Under the pieces are notes generated by a model. The model had not been told where the DNA came from. It saw only the letters and a program-made list of their open reading frames with translations, and did no database searches. A stretch of DNA of 54,926 nt from JBMNSK01 sp050945155 (lineage in GTDB: Bacteria > Actinomycetota > Coriobacteriia > Coriobacteriales > Eggerthellaceae), in NCBI GenBank assembly GCA_050945155.1, contig JBMNSK010000006.1:1-54926 (forward strand), read 5' to 3'. A program made the translations under genes and the position numbers. Within the stretch, counting starts at the first letter, position 1; the number at the start of each line of letters is the position of its first letter. This document shows, piece after piece, positions 25,567-34,334 of this stretch.

Positions 25567-27270
25567 CTAAACGCGGTACAAAATAGGATAGATAACCTTC
25601 GAAAGAGCACGGAGGGTGACACCTGAATTATCGGGTAGGTGCAAATGAATGCATCTTCTTCCCCGACCAGCAAGTGTAATAAGATCACCTACTGCCTGTG
25701 CTTTTGCTAGGGCCCCCAGGCTTTCTGCTTCCTCATCAAGCGGAATGTCCTTGAGTTCATCGGCAGACAAAATCAAGAAAACCCCGTTATTTGGGCCGCC
25801 CTTTTGCAGCTGCCCGGTCGAGTGCAGGTAGCGTGGTCCAACCTCCAAGCAAGAGACCACCCCACGTGTTTGCGCCACATCATGGCGGATAAGTTCAAGC
25901 GCCTCACGCCTGCCCTCGCCCGTAAATGGAAGAAACGCATTGAGCGCAAAATAGTCACCTGGTTCGATACTGTTCAGCAAAGCCTCAAGCGCCTCGGTAA
26001 TGGTCCTGCAGTGGGCAAAACACGGAGCAAGTCGTACCTCAGCATCACCCATATGGATGTCACCAATAAAGTCTTCCGTGAAATCGGGTTCGGGTTGACC
26101 TTCGCTCAAAATCTTTAAAACCTCAGCTTTGGCCGAGGCAACATCGGGCTGGTCAAAAGGACAGATTTGCATGAGGTAGCCGCACATGGCAATGGCATAC
26201 TCCCACACCACAAAGTGCTCAACCAGCTCCTTAACAGAATCAATTTTGAAGTTCATGCGTGGAATAGCAGGGTCGAGATATGAGTAGCTCATCTCGAAAT
26301 TCTTCTGCTCGTCCCACAAGTCAGTTTGTGTTTGATAGGTAATAACGCTGCGATCGCCGGGGTCTTTAGTTAAAAGCAGTGGGTCAATTTCAATATTCGG
26401 AAGAATTCCTTGACCATGCTTACCGAGGCTTTCTGCTACAAGTTGCTCAATCCAAAGGCCGAGTACGCGTCCGCGTTTCGGTGTGAGAAACGAAAATTTA
26501 TTGCGACCGCGTAGGTAGTTGTCATACAAGAATGAAGCAAGGCTGATGGCCGGGTTGTCTATGGCATCTTCGCTACAGCTTTTTTCTGCAGCAAGTCCAT
26601 ACTCAATCATGCCGGTCAGATCAATTCCGGCAAGTGCGGCCGGCACCAATCCGAACACCGAGAGGGCAGAAAAACGACCGCCGACTGATGGCTCGCCGTA
26701 AAAGATTTTCAGCCACCCTTCTTCTTGGGCCATCTTGTCAAGGTCAGAGCCTGGATCAGTAATGGCAATTAAATGAGAAACGAGCTCCTCTTCAGAGAGA
26801 GTTTCGCGAAATGCCTTGCGAATCACCCGCATTGCCAGGCGAGGCTCAATGGTGCTTCCGCTTTTTGAGGAAATAATTACCAGGGTCTTCTTCGGGTTGA
26901 CCTCGGTAAGAAGCGCACGAACGCGAACGGGAGAATCTGAGTCGAGTGTTTTAAACACCACATCGGGACGCTCAGGCTTGCTGTACTTCGTCAAGGTCAT
27001 AGGTGCTTGCGTTGACCCACCTTGCCCAATAAGAAGCACGGTACGCATGCCCTCTTGATACATCTCATGAGCAAAATTTTGAATATCGCGAATGGGATAG
27101 GGAGGTTTGCTTGCCAAATCAACCCATCCCATGAAGTTCTGGGCACAGTCCATCGCTTCGTCGGAAAAGTCATACAAAGTCTTATCTTTTGCATGAATTC
27201 TGCTGGCTACACAATCCTTCACAAGCGTTTTGGCAGAAGGATAGAGCTTATCTGAATCACCAGTAAACAT
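25567..27270 (-). CDS. pgi: Glucose-6-phosphate isomerase, transaldolase-fusion (TAL-PGI) type
   Basis: 567 aa. The SIS domains show LIGQGGSTQAPMTL, VIISSKSGSTIEPRLA and FYGEPSVGGRFSALSVFG. The C-terminal half (ALNAFLPFT, GPRYLHSTGQLQKGGPNNG) is that of PGI modules found fused to transaldolase in some actinobacteria. No transaldolase part is attached here. It interconverts glucose-6-P and fructose-6-P. GAGGGG precedes the ATG, and an extended -10 lies 30 bases upstream. It heads a run with hypF, hypC and hypD. Confidence 0.9.
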   Translation of the reverse strand: MFTGDSDKLYPSAKTLVKDCVASRIHAKDKTLYDFSDEAMDCAQNFMGWVDLASKPPYPIRDIQNFAHEMYQEGMRTVLLIGQGGSTQAPMTLTKYSKPERPDVVFKTLDSDSPVRVRALLTEVNPKKTLVIISSKSGSTIEPRLAMRVIRKAFRETLSEEELVSHLIAITDPGSDLDKMAQEEGWLKIFYGEPSVGGRFSALSVFGLVPAALAGIDLTGMIEYGLAAEKSCSEDAIDNPAISLASFLYDNYLRGRNKFSFLTPKRGRVLGLWIEQLVAESLGKHGQGILPNIEIDPLLLTKDPGDRSVITYQTQTDLWDEQKNFEMSYSYLDPAIPRMNFKIDSVKELVEHFVVWEYAIAMCGYLMQICPFDQPDVASAKAEVLKILSEGQPEPDFTEDFIGDIHMGDAEVRLAPCFAHCRTITEALEALLNSIEPGDYFALNAFLPFTGEGRREALELIRHDVAQTRGVVSCLEVGPRYLHSTGQLQKGGPNNGVFLILSADELKDIPLDEEAESLGALAKAQAVGDLITLAGRGRRCIHLHLPDNSGVTLRALSKVIYPILYRV

Positions 27271-27299
27271 GCCAATCCCCTCTCTGGAATAGTGTGCCT

Positions 27300-27308
27300 A
27301 TTCTAGCA
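27300..27308 (-). promoter_or_regulatory. Extended -10 promoter of pgi-hypFCD
   Basis: TGCTAGAAT on the minus strand (27308-27300) is a TGn-extended -10, giving a predicted start near 27293 and a leader of about 25 bases to the pgi ATG. No good -35 is visible. The same nonamer occurs upstream of tagG (54385-54377). Confidence 0.55.
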
Positions 27309-27429
27309 AAGCGCAAGAGAGATTACCGATTTGTCCCAAGAAACCATGATTAAAAGCGCCCGCATACAAATGGACAGGCATACAAAGATGGCAATCTTTC
27401 AGAAAACCTTGAAAGAAGATTGAGAAGTA

Positions 27430-28143
27430 TTAGATTCCGAGAGCCTTTTTGAGAGAAGAAACGCGACGGCGAGAAACAGGTACCTTCTCCTCAACGCCAT
27501 TAAGCGTAAGCAAGAGCGTACCACCCGATACCGGTTCGACTTCTTCAACCATGGCAAGATTTACCAAGTAGCCACGATGAACACGGAAGAATCCATGACC
27601 GTCAAGGCGCTTCTCTAACTGCGCAAGGCTTACGGTCGAAAAGAAACGATCGGTGTCTGTCTGTAGGTAGGCATAGTCATCGCGAGCCATGACATAGCGA
27701 ATCTTATCGATGTTGATAAGGATTTTCTTGCCGCCCTTTTCAACCGGAATGCGCTCGGACTTCTGGGCTTGAGCATGGAGTGCAACATTTTCGCGCACCC
27801 GGGCAATGGCCTGTGCCAGACGTGCAGACTCAACAGGTTTTACCAGATAGTCAACGGCGTTTACTTTGAAGGCATCGAGTGCAAACTCGCTGTAAGCAGT
27901 AACAAAAACAACAACAGGAGGGAACTTTAAATGCTGCAAGGCATTTGCAAACTGAAGGCCCGTGGCCTCGGGCATATTTACGTCAAGAAATATTACGTCG
28001 CAGGGATAGTCCTTAAGCTTTTCAATGGCTTCCCGTACGCTTGCAGCTTCAGCTACGACCTCAGTCTGACCGAGCTCTTCAAGAAGATAACGAAGTTCCG
28101 AACGCGCGGGAGCCTCATCATCAACGATTATAGCCTTTAACAC
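27430..28143 (-). CDS. LytTR-family response regulator, orphan
   Basis: 237 aa. Receiver domain 1-120 (phospho-acceptor D54 in IFLDVNMPEA, conserved K102 in DYLVKPVE) and a LytTR DNA-binding domain about 135-237 (YLQTDTDRFF, FFRVHRGYLVNL). Such regulators often control envelope, bacteriocin or competence genes by binding direct repeats. No partner histidine kinase is adjacent. A GTG start follows AAGGAGGA. A palindrome overlaps its promoter. Confidence 0.92.
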   Translation of the reverse strand: MLKAIIVDDEAPARSELRYLLEELGQTEVVAEAASVREAIEKLKDYPCDVIFLDVNMPEATGLQFANALQHLKFPPVVVFVTAYSEFALDAFKVNAVDYLVKPVESARLAQAIARVRENVALHAQAQKSERIPVEKGGKKILINIDKIRYVMARDDYAYLQTDTDRFFSTVSLAQLEKRLDGHGFFRVHRGYLVNLAMVEEVEPVSGGTLLLTLNGVEEKVPVSRRRVSSLKKALGI

Positions 28144-28232
28144 GAGTATCCTCCTTGTTCTAGAGTGTGTTCAGATAACGCGCAGCCGTAGACGGCTCAC
28201 ACTGCGCAAGATGATGAGCACACTCGGAGCTT

Positions 28233-28263
28233 ATTATAAACGATGTTTAGGCGGGCCTAAACA
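28233..28263 (-). promoter_or_regulatory. Promoter and palindromic operator of the LytTR gene
   Basis: Perfect TATAAT at 28238-28233 on the minus strand. The inverted repeat TGTTTAGG-N4-CCTAAACA (28244-28263) covers the -35 and spacer, so a bound protein would block polymerase. The rest of 28144-28457 holds an 80-base leader with a GC-rich hairpin and no other gene. Confidence 0.6.
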
Positions 28264-28418
28264 GAAAGCTTGCATCAATACCAAGTACGCGAAATGTTCA
28301 AAATTATTTATTTTTCAAATGCAGTCGGATTACAGCTGCCAGTTTTTCCTCATTGTTTAAGAAGATAAGGCGCAAATTTACTCCCGAACTACTGAAACGC
28401 TGCCAATCCTTTTTATAT

Positions 28419-28447
28419 TTGTGCAAAAATGGGAAAGCGCATATAAT
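28419..28447 (+). promoter_or_regulatory. Promoter of tRNA-Leu(CAA)
   Basis: TTGTGC (28419-28424), a 17-base spacer, then perfect TATAAT (28442-28447). The predicted start falls about 4 bases before the mature tRNA end. Confidence 0.75.
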
Positions 28448-28457
28448 TCAAATCCGT

Positions 28458-28541
28458 GCCCGAGTGGCGGAATGGCAGACGCGGCGGTCTCAAAAACCGT
28501 TGTCCTACGACATGCGAGTTCGACTCTCGCCTCGGGCACCA
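28458..28541 (+). tRNA. tRNA-Leu (anticodon CAA)
   Basis: 84 nt class II tRNA. The acceptor GCCCGAG pairs with CTCGGGC. The D arm is GCGGAATGGCAGACGC and the anticodon loop CTCAAAA carries CAA (reads UUG). It has a long variable arm, a GAGTTCGACTC T-arm, discriminator A and an encoded CCA end. Confidence 0.96.
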
Positions 28542-28560
28542 GAAAATCCCAGAAACTAAA

Positions 28561-28588
28561 AGAGCGCCCGAAGGGGCGCTCTTTTTTT
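28561..28588 (+). terminator. Terminator of tRNA-Leu(CAA), also usable by the aldolase gene
   Basis: 9-bp stem AGAGCGCCC / GGGCGCTCT (28561-28569 with 28574-28582) followed by T7 on the + strand. On the minus strand it is followed by TTTTAG, 21 bases beyond the aldolase stop, so it may work in both directions. Confidence 0.88.
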
Positions 28589-28609
28589 CTCTAAAAACCT
28601 CGAAGCAAT

Positions 28610-29548
28610 TTAGATGGAAAAGTCTTTATTGCCGTTAAAAATCTCGAGTGCTTCCTCCACAGATGCATCTGCAAGGGTAATGGAGCTGATTGCCTTGGTA
28701 AGACGTACAGCCTCATCTAAAGAACGCTGGTGAATATTGCGTCCGGTAGCGTTTCCGCAGGCACCACCAATATGAATCTGGTCATGCAGCTGCTTCAAGA
28801 ATGCGTCTGCCTCAACAGTTGAGCCACCTGCGCAAACCAAACCGGTGCGGCCAGCTGCTGTTGATGCAACCTTTAATGCCTCTGCTGGGTCGCTACCATC
28901 TTCTGGCTTTGGCGGGTTCACCTTAACGAAGTCCGCGCCCAGGCAAAGAGCAACACCTGCTGCACCAGCAATCAGTGCCGGGTCCTTCTCTGCCTTCACT
29001 GCTTCGCCGCGAGGATAAATCCAGAGCACAACAAGAAGACCAGCAGCATGGGCCTGAGCAATAAGCTCACCAGCCTCAGCCATCATGGTTGATTCATATT
29101 CGCTTCCCAGATAAATGGTATAGCCGAGTCCTACGATGTTGATGCCAGCATCGCGCATAGCGAGAACGCTTTCGATATCGTAGAGCTGGGGTGAATAAGG
29201 ATCTTCCTGAGCAGTCTTTACCAAATTTGTTTTGGAATTCATCTTTACCAGGTAGTTAACCTGTGGATAGTCAGCTGCATAACGTGCGATAAGTCCACGC
29301 TGGCCTGCCATAACACCACAAACACCCTGGCTTGCAATCTTAAACAGATGCTCCGGGTCAGCATCGTCTGGGCTAATGCCCTCGCCATAGAAGTCCTTGT
29401 TTAAGTGTTCAATTTTCTGGTCGCACGCAAAGAGCATCAAACGACCCGTACCGCGCGTGGCCTTCATATAATTGTCGATATACTCGTTACGTGCCTCAGG
29501 CATAACATCAGCCGGTACACGTACCTGATCACGAGTAATGCTTGGCAT
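28610..29548 (-). CDS. Class I fructose-bisphosphate aldolase, DhnA/DeoC-fold type
   Basis: 312 aa TIM-barrel protein of the archaeal-type/DhnA aldolase family. It shows LMLFACDQKIEHLN at strand 1, GLGYTIYLGSEYE, VVLWIYPRGEAV, LGADFVKVNPPKP (the FVKVN strand carries the likely Schiff-base Lys) and GACGNATGRNIHQR near the phosphate site. It probably splits fructose-1,6-bisphosphate in glycolysis; a related ketose phosphate is possible. GAGGAGGG precedes ATG 29548, so I reject the longer frame to 29599. Confidence 0.85.
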   Translation of the reverse strand: MPSITRDQVRVPADVMPEARNEYIDNYMKATRGTGRLMLFACDQKIEHLNKDFYGEGISPDDADPEHLFKIASQGVCGVMAGQRGLIARYAADYPQVNYLVKMNSKTNLVKTAQEDPYSPQLYDIESVLAMRDAGINIVGLGYTIYLGSEYESTMMAEAGELIAQAHAAGLLVVLWIYPRGEAVKAEKDPALIAGAAGVALCLGADFVKVNPPKPEDGSDPAEALKVASTAAGRTGLVCAGGSTVEADAFLKQLHDQIHIGGACGNATGRNIHQRSLDEAVRLTKAISSITLADASVEEALEIFNGNKDFSI

Positions 29549-29609
29549 GATTCCCTCCTCATCTAGGTGCTCATTTTTCTGAGCGTTTGCTGTGGTCATT
29601 CTATCTTAT

Positions 29610-29630
29610 TTATCTACCTGATATAGATAA
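29610..29630. promoter_or_regulatory. Palindrome upstream of the aldolase gene
   Basis: Inverted repeat TTATCTA-N7-TAGATAA, perfect 7-bp arms, about 60 bases upstream of the aldolase start. It lies in the divergent region shared with the TM2 gene and is a candidate repressor site for one or both. Confidence 0.45.
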
Positions 29631-29709
29631 CATGACAGATTGATAGCAAATATCTTTAACTCCCTCTTCCTGCTATAGAGTGTAGTCGCTTAAAGAAGAG
29701 AGGCCTACC

Positions 29710-30174
29710 TTGAGCGAAATCTATAACACACCGGAACCGGTATTCACACAAGAGCGCACTGGAGCAGAATCGCAGAATTCTTCCTATGACGGCTATACTC
29801 CTCCGTCTTATGACAAGACTAATGTGAATAATGCAGGCACGCCGCCTTCTCAAAATTACCAAGGAACCTATTCCTACCAGCAGCCCTACTATGACAACCG
29901 ATATGCAACCCCGACTACATCTCCAAAAGACCATGTCGCGGCTGGCCTTCTTGCAATTTTCCTCGGCGGTCTGGGCATTCACAAGTTTTATCTGGGTTAC
30001 ACCAATATCGGCTTTATCATGCTCGCTATTACCATCGTCGGTGGCATTTTTACCCTCGGTATTGCAAGCGCCATCATGGAGATTATTGCTTTTATTGAAG
30101 GCATCATCTATCTGACACGGTCACAGGCTGAATTTGAGCAGACCTATGTCTTTAACAAAAAAGAGTGGTTCTAG
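29710..30174 (+). CDS. TM2-domain membrane protein
   Basis: 154 aa. Residues 1-70 form a disordered region rich in Tyr, Gln, Pro and Asn (many SY/YQQ segments). Two membrane helices follow (about 75-130) with the TM2 signature AIFLGGLGIHKFYLGY, and a charged tail ends the protein. TTG start with AGAGAGG upstream. The function of bacterial TM2 proteins is poorly known. Confidence 0.85.
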   Translation: MSEIYNTPEPVFTQERTGAESQNSSYDGYTPPSYDKTNVNNAGTPPSQNYQGTYSYQQPYYDNRYATPTTSPKDHVAAGLLAIFLGGLGIHKFYLGYTNIGFIMLAITIVGGIFTLGIASAIMEIIAFIEGIIYLTRSQAEFEQTYVFNKKEWF

Positions 30175-30216
30175 CTGCGTTCTTAAGCTTCCTACAGCTG
30201 AATAGCTACGATAAAG

Positions 30217-31005
30217 TTACCGGCTCTGCGAGCGCTTTTCAAAGAATTGCATAATGCTTTCCTGCTTAAGAATGGCAATGATTCCAATGACTGCCGCCAC
30301 TCCAAAAATGGCAATGGCAAAACCGATGTTGCCCTCGATGAGCGAAGAAGCGCCAAAAGTGCTCATAAGAATCCCCGGGATACGCGCCGTATTCGTAATA
30401 ATGAGAAAGTTTTTTATGGGCATATCCGTAAGCGGGACCAGGTAGGTAAACACGTCTTTAGGCATACCGGGTATGAGAAAAAGAATAAATACGATAACGC
30501 TCAGCCTGCCCGACTCCTCAAAGTGTTTGAATTTTTCGAGGTGCTTTGTGGGAACCAAATCATGAACAAAGGGTGCTCCCAGTGTTCTGACAAGCGCAAA
30601 GATAAGTGCACTTGAGCAAATGCAACCGATAAGAATGATGAGAGCGCCAAGCCACGGACCATACATCATACCTGCAGCAAGTTGCACAACTTCACCAGGG
30701 ATAAAGGCAACCACAATTTGAAGCAGCTGTAACCCAAGCAGAATAAAAACGCCAAGCGGGCCCGCATTTTGAACATCGGTTATTACGCGGTCAATGCCAC
30801 CCGGTTGAAAGAGCTCTTGCAGTAGGGGCCAGATTGCCCAAACAACAAGCCCCATAAGACCCAAAAAGACAATAAGGCCGCTAAAACGAAAGATATCGCT
30901 TTTAGAAAAACGGCGTGAAGGCCCTGCCGACGTATTGGCGCCTTCCTTTTCCTGACTTTCGCTCTCTGGCTCTTTCGAGCGTAAGTTCTCATTCTTTTTG
31001 GTCAT
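30217..31005 (-). CDS. TVP38/TMEM64 (VTT/DedA-like) membrane protein
   Basis: 262 aa. A charged, disordered N-terminus (1-42) precedes six or so helices. The VTT region shows FIPGEVVQLAAGMMYGPWLG, the re-entrant loop typical of the DedA/TMEM64 superfamily, and LFLIPGMPKDVFTYLVPL. Members are implicated in lipid scrambling or envelope maintenance. Start ATG 31005 has GAGG 10 bases upstream and overlaps the PRC-barrel gene end by 17 bases. Confidence 0.87.
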   Translation of the reverse strand: MTKKNENLRSKEPESESQEKEGANTSAGPSRRFSKSDIFRFSGLIVFLGLMGLVVWAIWPLLQELFQPGGIDRVITDVQNAGPLGVFILLGLQLLQIVVAFIPGEVVQLAAGMMYGPWLGALIILIGCICSSALIFALVRTLGAPFVHDLVPTKHLEKFKHFEESGRLSVIVFILFLIPGMPKDVFTYLVPLTDMPIKNFLIITNTARIPGILMSTFGASSLIEGNIGFAIAIFGVAAVIGIIAILKQESIMQFFEKRSQSR

Positions 31006-31807
31006 GTTCTGAATCCTCATTGAGCGCCTTGTTGTACTCTCGCTTAAAGTCAGCGAAGATCTGAGAGGTTTTACCTACGAGCTTGCCCGTTTCGTACGCA
31101 CCGACATCGAGTGCTCTACCGGCCTTTCTTCCCAAATCTTCACGCTGTGGACGCGTTGACTCATGGAAGTCCTTCAGCTTTTCTTTCGCCTCCACCGACA
31201 TCTTTTCGCCGGTCTCAACAAGACCGCCCTGGGTTTCTAAGTCACAGACTTCATCACCCACAATAAGGGCGCTTTTCTTCCACCCATCATCACCTGCAAG
31301 AAGGGGGCCTAAAGATATCGCCTTCTCGCCACGCAACCGCTTAATGCTTTCTCGCGGAACATAGCGTTTTCCCAAAAGAGCAGACTTCGTTGCATTCTCC
31401 GAGACCCCAATCTGACGGATGGCACCGGTTTCTATGTCGATGAATGCTTCAGAAATCATACCGATTTTTTCTCCCGATTCACTCAGAACAGAGAGATTTC
31501 GCCAGACCACCAAATCATCTTGAGATAATTCTTTTTTCTGAAGCAATGCTTTACTCTGAGAAGCGCTGTCCTTCGATATAAGAAAATGTCCATCCTGAAA
31601 TTTGAGGTAGTCCCATGCAATAAAGAGCATCTTGCGATGGAACATAAGAAGGATATCCGGGCGTTTCACTAAAACGCCGGCTACTTGAGCTTTATGCGGA
31701 TAAAAAACGAAGCGCCACACCTTACCAATGTGACGCTTTCCGTTTTCACGTACTACGTGTGCTCCGCATAGGTCTTTTGTATCCCACGTATTCTGAGTCA
31801 AAACCAT
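30989..31807 (-). CDS. PRC-barrel domain protein
   Basis: 272 aa cytoplasmic protein. It appears to have two PRC-barrel-like beta domains (about 8-85 with GKRHIGKVWRFVFYP, and about 95-185 with GEKIGMISEAFIDIETGAIR), then a charged alpha-helical tail (about 200-272). The tail resembles the YtxH partner's helical region. The fold often links to membrane or RNA processes. It sits between ytxH-like and TVP38 genes, so it is likely part of one envelope-associated operon. The exact role is unknown. Confidence 0.75.
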   Translation of the reverse strand: MVLTQNTWDTKDLCGAHVVRENGKRHIGKVWRFVFYPHKAQVAGVLVKRPDILLMFHRKMLFIAWDYLKFQDGHFLISKDSASQSKALLQKKELSQDDLVVWRNLSVLSESGEKIGMISEAFIDIETGAIRQIGVSENATKSALLGKRYVPRESIKRLRGEKAISLGPLLAGDDGWKKSALIVGDEVCDLETQGGLVETGEKMSVEAKEKLKDFHESTRPQREDLGRKAGRALDVGAYETGKLVGKTSQIFADFKREYNKALNEDSEHDQKE

Positions 31808-31822
31808 GCGCTTTCAATAGAG

Positions 31823-32341
31823 CTAGTCTTCACGAGACTGTTCCTGTGTCTGAGCAGACCTTGCCCATGCAGGAACATATTCGTCCTCATCGCCTTCGAT
31901 AGGAATTTCGCGAGAGGCAGCCTGAGATTCCTCAGCGTTACGTACAACCTGAGAAGCAATGCGCTCACGAGCGGCGTCAATCATTGAACGCAACTCTTCG
32001 CTGCTGTCAGCAATAACCGGGCGAACGCCTTCTGCGGTGGTCCTCACACGATCACTTGCTGCACCATAAAATTCCTGGCCACGTTGCTGTGCTGTACGTG
32101 CGAAGTCAGTGGCGCTCTGCTGGGCAGAACGAGCGAAGTCTGCACTGCGGTTAGCAGCATCTTGGTATGCGCGCTCCGCATTAATCTGAGCCTGGTTGCC
32201 CCACTCCTGTGCATCTTTCCAGATCTCGTTTGCCTTCTCCCCTACAAAGGCACGCGTCTCATCACCCGTACGAGGCGCATACAAAAGCGCAAGGGCTGCT
32301 CCAAAAAGGCCGCCTGCAACGAATGTTCCGAATTTACCCAT
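31823..32341 (-). CDS. YtxH-domain protein
   Basis: 172 aa. N-terminal GTFVAGGLFGAALALLYAPRTG is the YtxH membrane segment with the conserved APxxG turn. A long amphipathic helix follows (about 30-130) with repeated DFARxAQQ units. AAGGAGG lies 6 bases before ATG 32341, so the 197-aa frame from 32416 is rejected. YtxH proteins are associated with stress and the cell surface. Confidence 0.87.
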   Translation of the reverse strand: MGKFGTFVAGGLFGAALALLYAPRTGDETRAFVGEKANEIWKDAQEWGNQAQINAERAYQDAANRSADFARSAQQSATDFARTAQQRGQEFYGAASDRVRTTAEGVRPVIADSSEELRSMIDAARERIASQVVRNAEESQAASREIPIEGDEDEYVPAWARSAQTQEQSRED

Positions 32342-32430
32342 ATCTGCCTCCTTGTGGCCGATTTCCCTGGTCTTGTCATTATACGGGAGATAACGTTGCC
32401 TGTTATAAAAAACCACGCTCTTGTAACTGT

Positions 32431-32841
32431 TTAGTTAGACGAGAGCAGAATTGTATTGATAAAACGAGTGGCCTCACTCACCGCTTGAAGTGCTTCAAAA
32501 TCGCTCAAAAAGTTCACCTGAACCCGTGCCCGCCCGTTTTCTTCATCGACCCACTGGGTATTTCCTACAAATACCGCCGAGTCATCTTCGGTTTCTTCTG
32601 TTTGAAACTGAATAACCAAATGCTCGAAGAGATGCGGCACAGATGTGGTTTCGATGATGTCCCCAAAAGTATCGCCGGCATTATTAACACACACATGATG
32701 TAAAAGGTCGGGAAAGTATGAGGCGACAATGTCGGCACGATTGTGGTTCATATACCGGTTTTCAGAGCGCGCTATAGTAAGACTAATGCTTAGCCTTCCC
32801 TTACCAACCGAAAGCTTCTCAACATGCAGTCCTTCGTCCAC
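32431..32841 (-). CDS. Conserved-type small protein, function unknown
   Basis: 136 aa, soluble, mixed alpha/beta. The segment VPHLFEHLVIQFQTEE followed by a beta-rich ARVQVNFLS and an Ala-rich helix (LQAVSEATRFINTILL) is loosely like the N-terminal domain of cyanophycin synthetases (HxxEH-type helix then beta hairpin). This is a weak, memory-based resemblance. GTG start, sharing one base with the stop of the upstream gene, so it is coupled to it. Confidence 0.6.
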   Translation of the reverse strand: MDEGLHVEKLSVGKGRLSISLTIARSENRYMNHNRADIVASYFPDLLHHVCVNNAGDTFGDIIETTSVPHLFEHLVIQFQTEETEDDSAVFVGNTQWVDEENGRARVQVNFLSDFEALQAVSEATRFINTILLSSN

Positions 32842-34280
32842 TAAGCGCCTCCGCCTGTGCCCGAAGAATCTCCACCACCGGTACCTGAAGAGCCACCCCC
32901 GGTATCACCAGATCCTGACGAGGAGCCGCCTGAACCAGTATCGCCTCCGCTTGAAGTTCCTGAAGAGCCTGAACCCCCTGAGGTATCTGTAGTACCAGAC
33001 GGTGTGTTCGAAGAATCTGTAGACGAAGATGACGATGTGCCGGAATTCGATGACGAAGACGTCGAATCCTGAGAGGAAAGTTCGCTGCTTGTTCCCTGAG
33101 GACTTACGCTTGCATTCCAAGACTTGCGTTCAAGAACCGTAAGTCTTCCTTGCTTTGCCTGTTCAATGAAGTCATTATCGGTAATTTGGCCAGTCAAAGA
33201 CCCAAATCCGGTTCTGATGTCATACAGAATGGTGGTAAAGGTATTCCAGTCTTGGCCTTCAACAATCACAAGCTCTTGCCTGTTCTCTAAGAAGATATAG
33301 TGGCCGGTACCCGAAGCAGTCCCGAAGTTATAATCGATGGTCTTTGCAACCGGGTCAATCGAATAGTCGTAGGCAACACTGTCCGTAAGATGAATAGCCT
33401 GGCCGTCGATTACAAAGGTGACATCGGAACCTGCGATTGTCCACTCGCCCTGGATGTCTTGGGCATCATCATGAATCAGCCACCGATCCACGGAAAAAAG
33501 GACAATGAAAATAAGGAGAATGACCCCGAGAGTGCCTAAGATTCTGTTACGAATGCGATGAGGCTTCTTTTTGGGTATGGAAACTGACCGGTTGTTCGAA
33601 GAGCTCTTTTTCTTTTTTGACCGACGTTTGCCATCTTGCCTCGCAGATTCTTCGCTCTCTTCGTTTTCACGCGCTTGCTCAGCCATATAGAGTTCTGCAT
33701 CTCGCTCTTGACGCAGCATATAGGCAGTCGACCCGGCACCAGAGTCGGAATAGCGTCCTGTCTGCCCAGCGTTGTAGCCATCCCGAGCCGCAAAGGGGCT
33801 TTCAAAGGGTTCGATGTGTTCATCTTGAAGCGTATCAATACCGGATAGGTCGACACCGCCCGCATACTGAGGATCAGCAGCATTAACCATCTTCTGTGTC
33901 GGAACGGCATCCATCACCGAATCGGGGCCATCCGGTGTTCCGGGCGCTCCGGTAATATTGGGTGCTGCCGCATGATGAACAGGAATAAGTGGCGCGGAGA
34001 TACCAGGTGCCGTTTGGTTAACTTCTTCGCGCAGGTTGTCATACGTTTGCGCTCCACGCCCATTCGACCGCGGAATTGCACGTGTTTGCGCATCATGCAG
34101 GACCTGGGTTTTTCCATCGCCACCACGCATACGACGGTTTGGATTAGCAGAAGGAATTGCTTGTGTCGGCGCAGCCTGCGTTGGGGTATTGCGCCCTTGC
34201 TCATTCAGAACATCGCGAGCATGCCTGTTTAGGGCTTCGGTGCGACCTTCCTGTTTCCCTTTATGCCTCCGTAAGGCCAT
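32841..34280 (-). CDS. Single-span anchored protein with Ser/Gly-rich extracellular tail
   Basis: 479 aa. A cytoplasmic disordered region (1-240) contains a Lys-rich stretch (about 218-240). One membrane helix (247-263, LGVILLIFIVLFSV) is followed by a small extracellular beta domain (about 275-345) starting QGEWTIAGSDVTF, lipocalin-like in pattern. The last 85 residues are almost only Ser, Gly, Thr and Asp. GGGAGG precedes the ATG. The tail suggests wall spanning. No LPXTG motif ends it. Specific function unknown. Confidence 0.75.
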   Translation of the reverse strand: MALRRHKGKQEGRTEALNRHARDVLNEQGRNTPTQAAPTQAIPSANPNRRMRGGDGKTQVLHDAQTRAIPRSNGRGAQTYDNLREEVNQTAPGISAPLIPVHHAAAPNITGAPGTPDGPDSVMDAVPTQKMVNAADPQYAGGVDLSGIDTLQDEHIEPFESPFAARDGYNAGQTGRYSDSGAGSTAYMLRQERDAELYMAEQARENEESEESARQDGKRRSKKKKSSSNNRSVSIPKKKPHRIRNRILGTLGVILLIFIVLFSVDRWLIHDDAQDIQGEWTIAGSDVTFVIDGQAIHLTDSVAYDYSIDPVAKTIDYNFGTASGTGHYIFLENRQELVIVEGQDWNTFTTILYDIRTGFGSLTGQITDNDFIEQAKQGRLTVLERKSWNASVSPQGTSSELSSQDSTSSSSNSGTSSSSSTDSSNTPSGTTDTSGGSGSSGTSSGGDTGSGGSSSGSGDTGGGSSGTGGGDSSGTGGGA

Positions 34281-34334
34281 TGGTGCCTCCCTCGCATGCG
34301 TAAAACTTCTTTGTACGTGTCGGGTGCTTCGACC

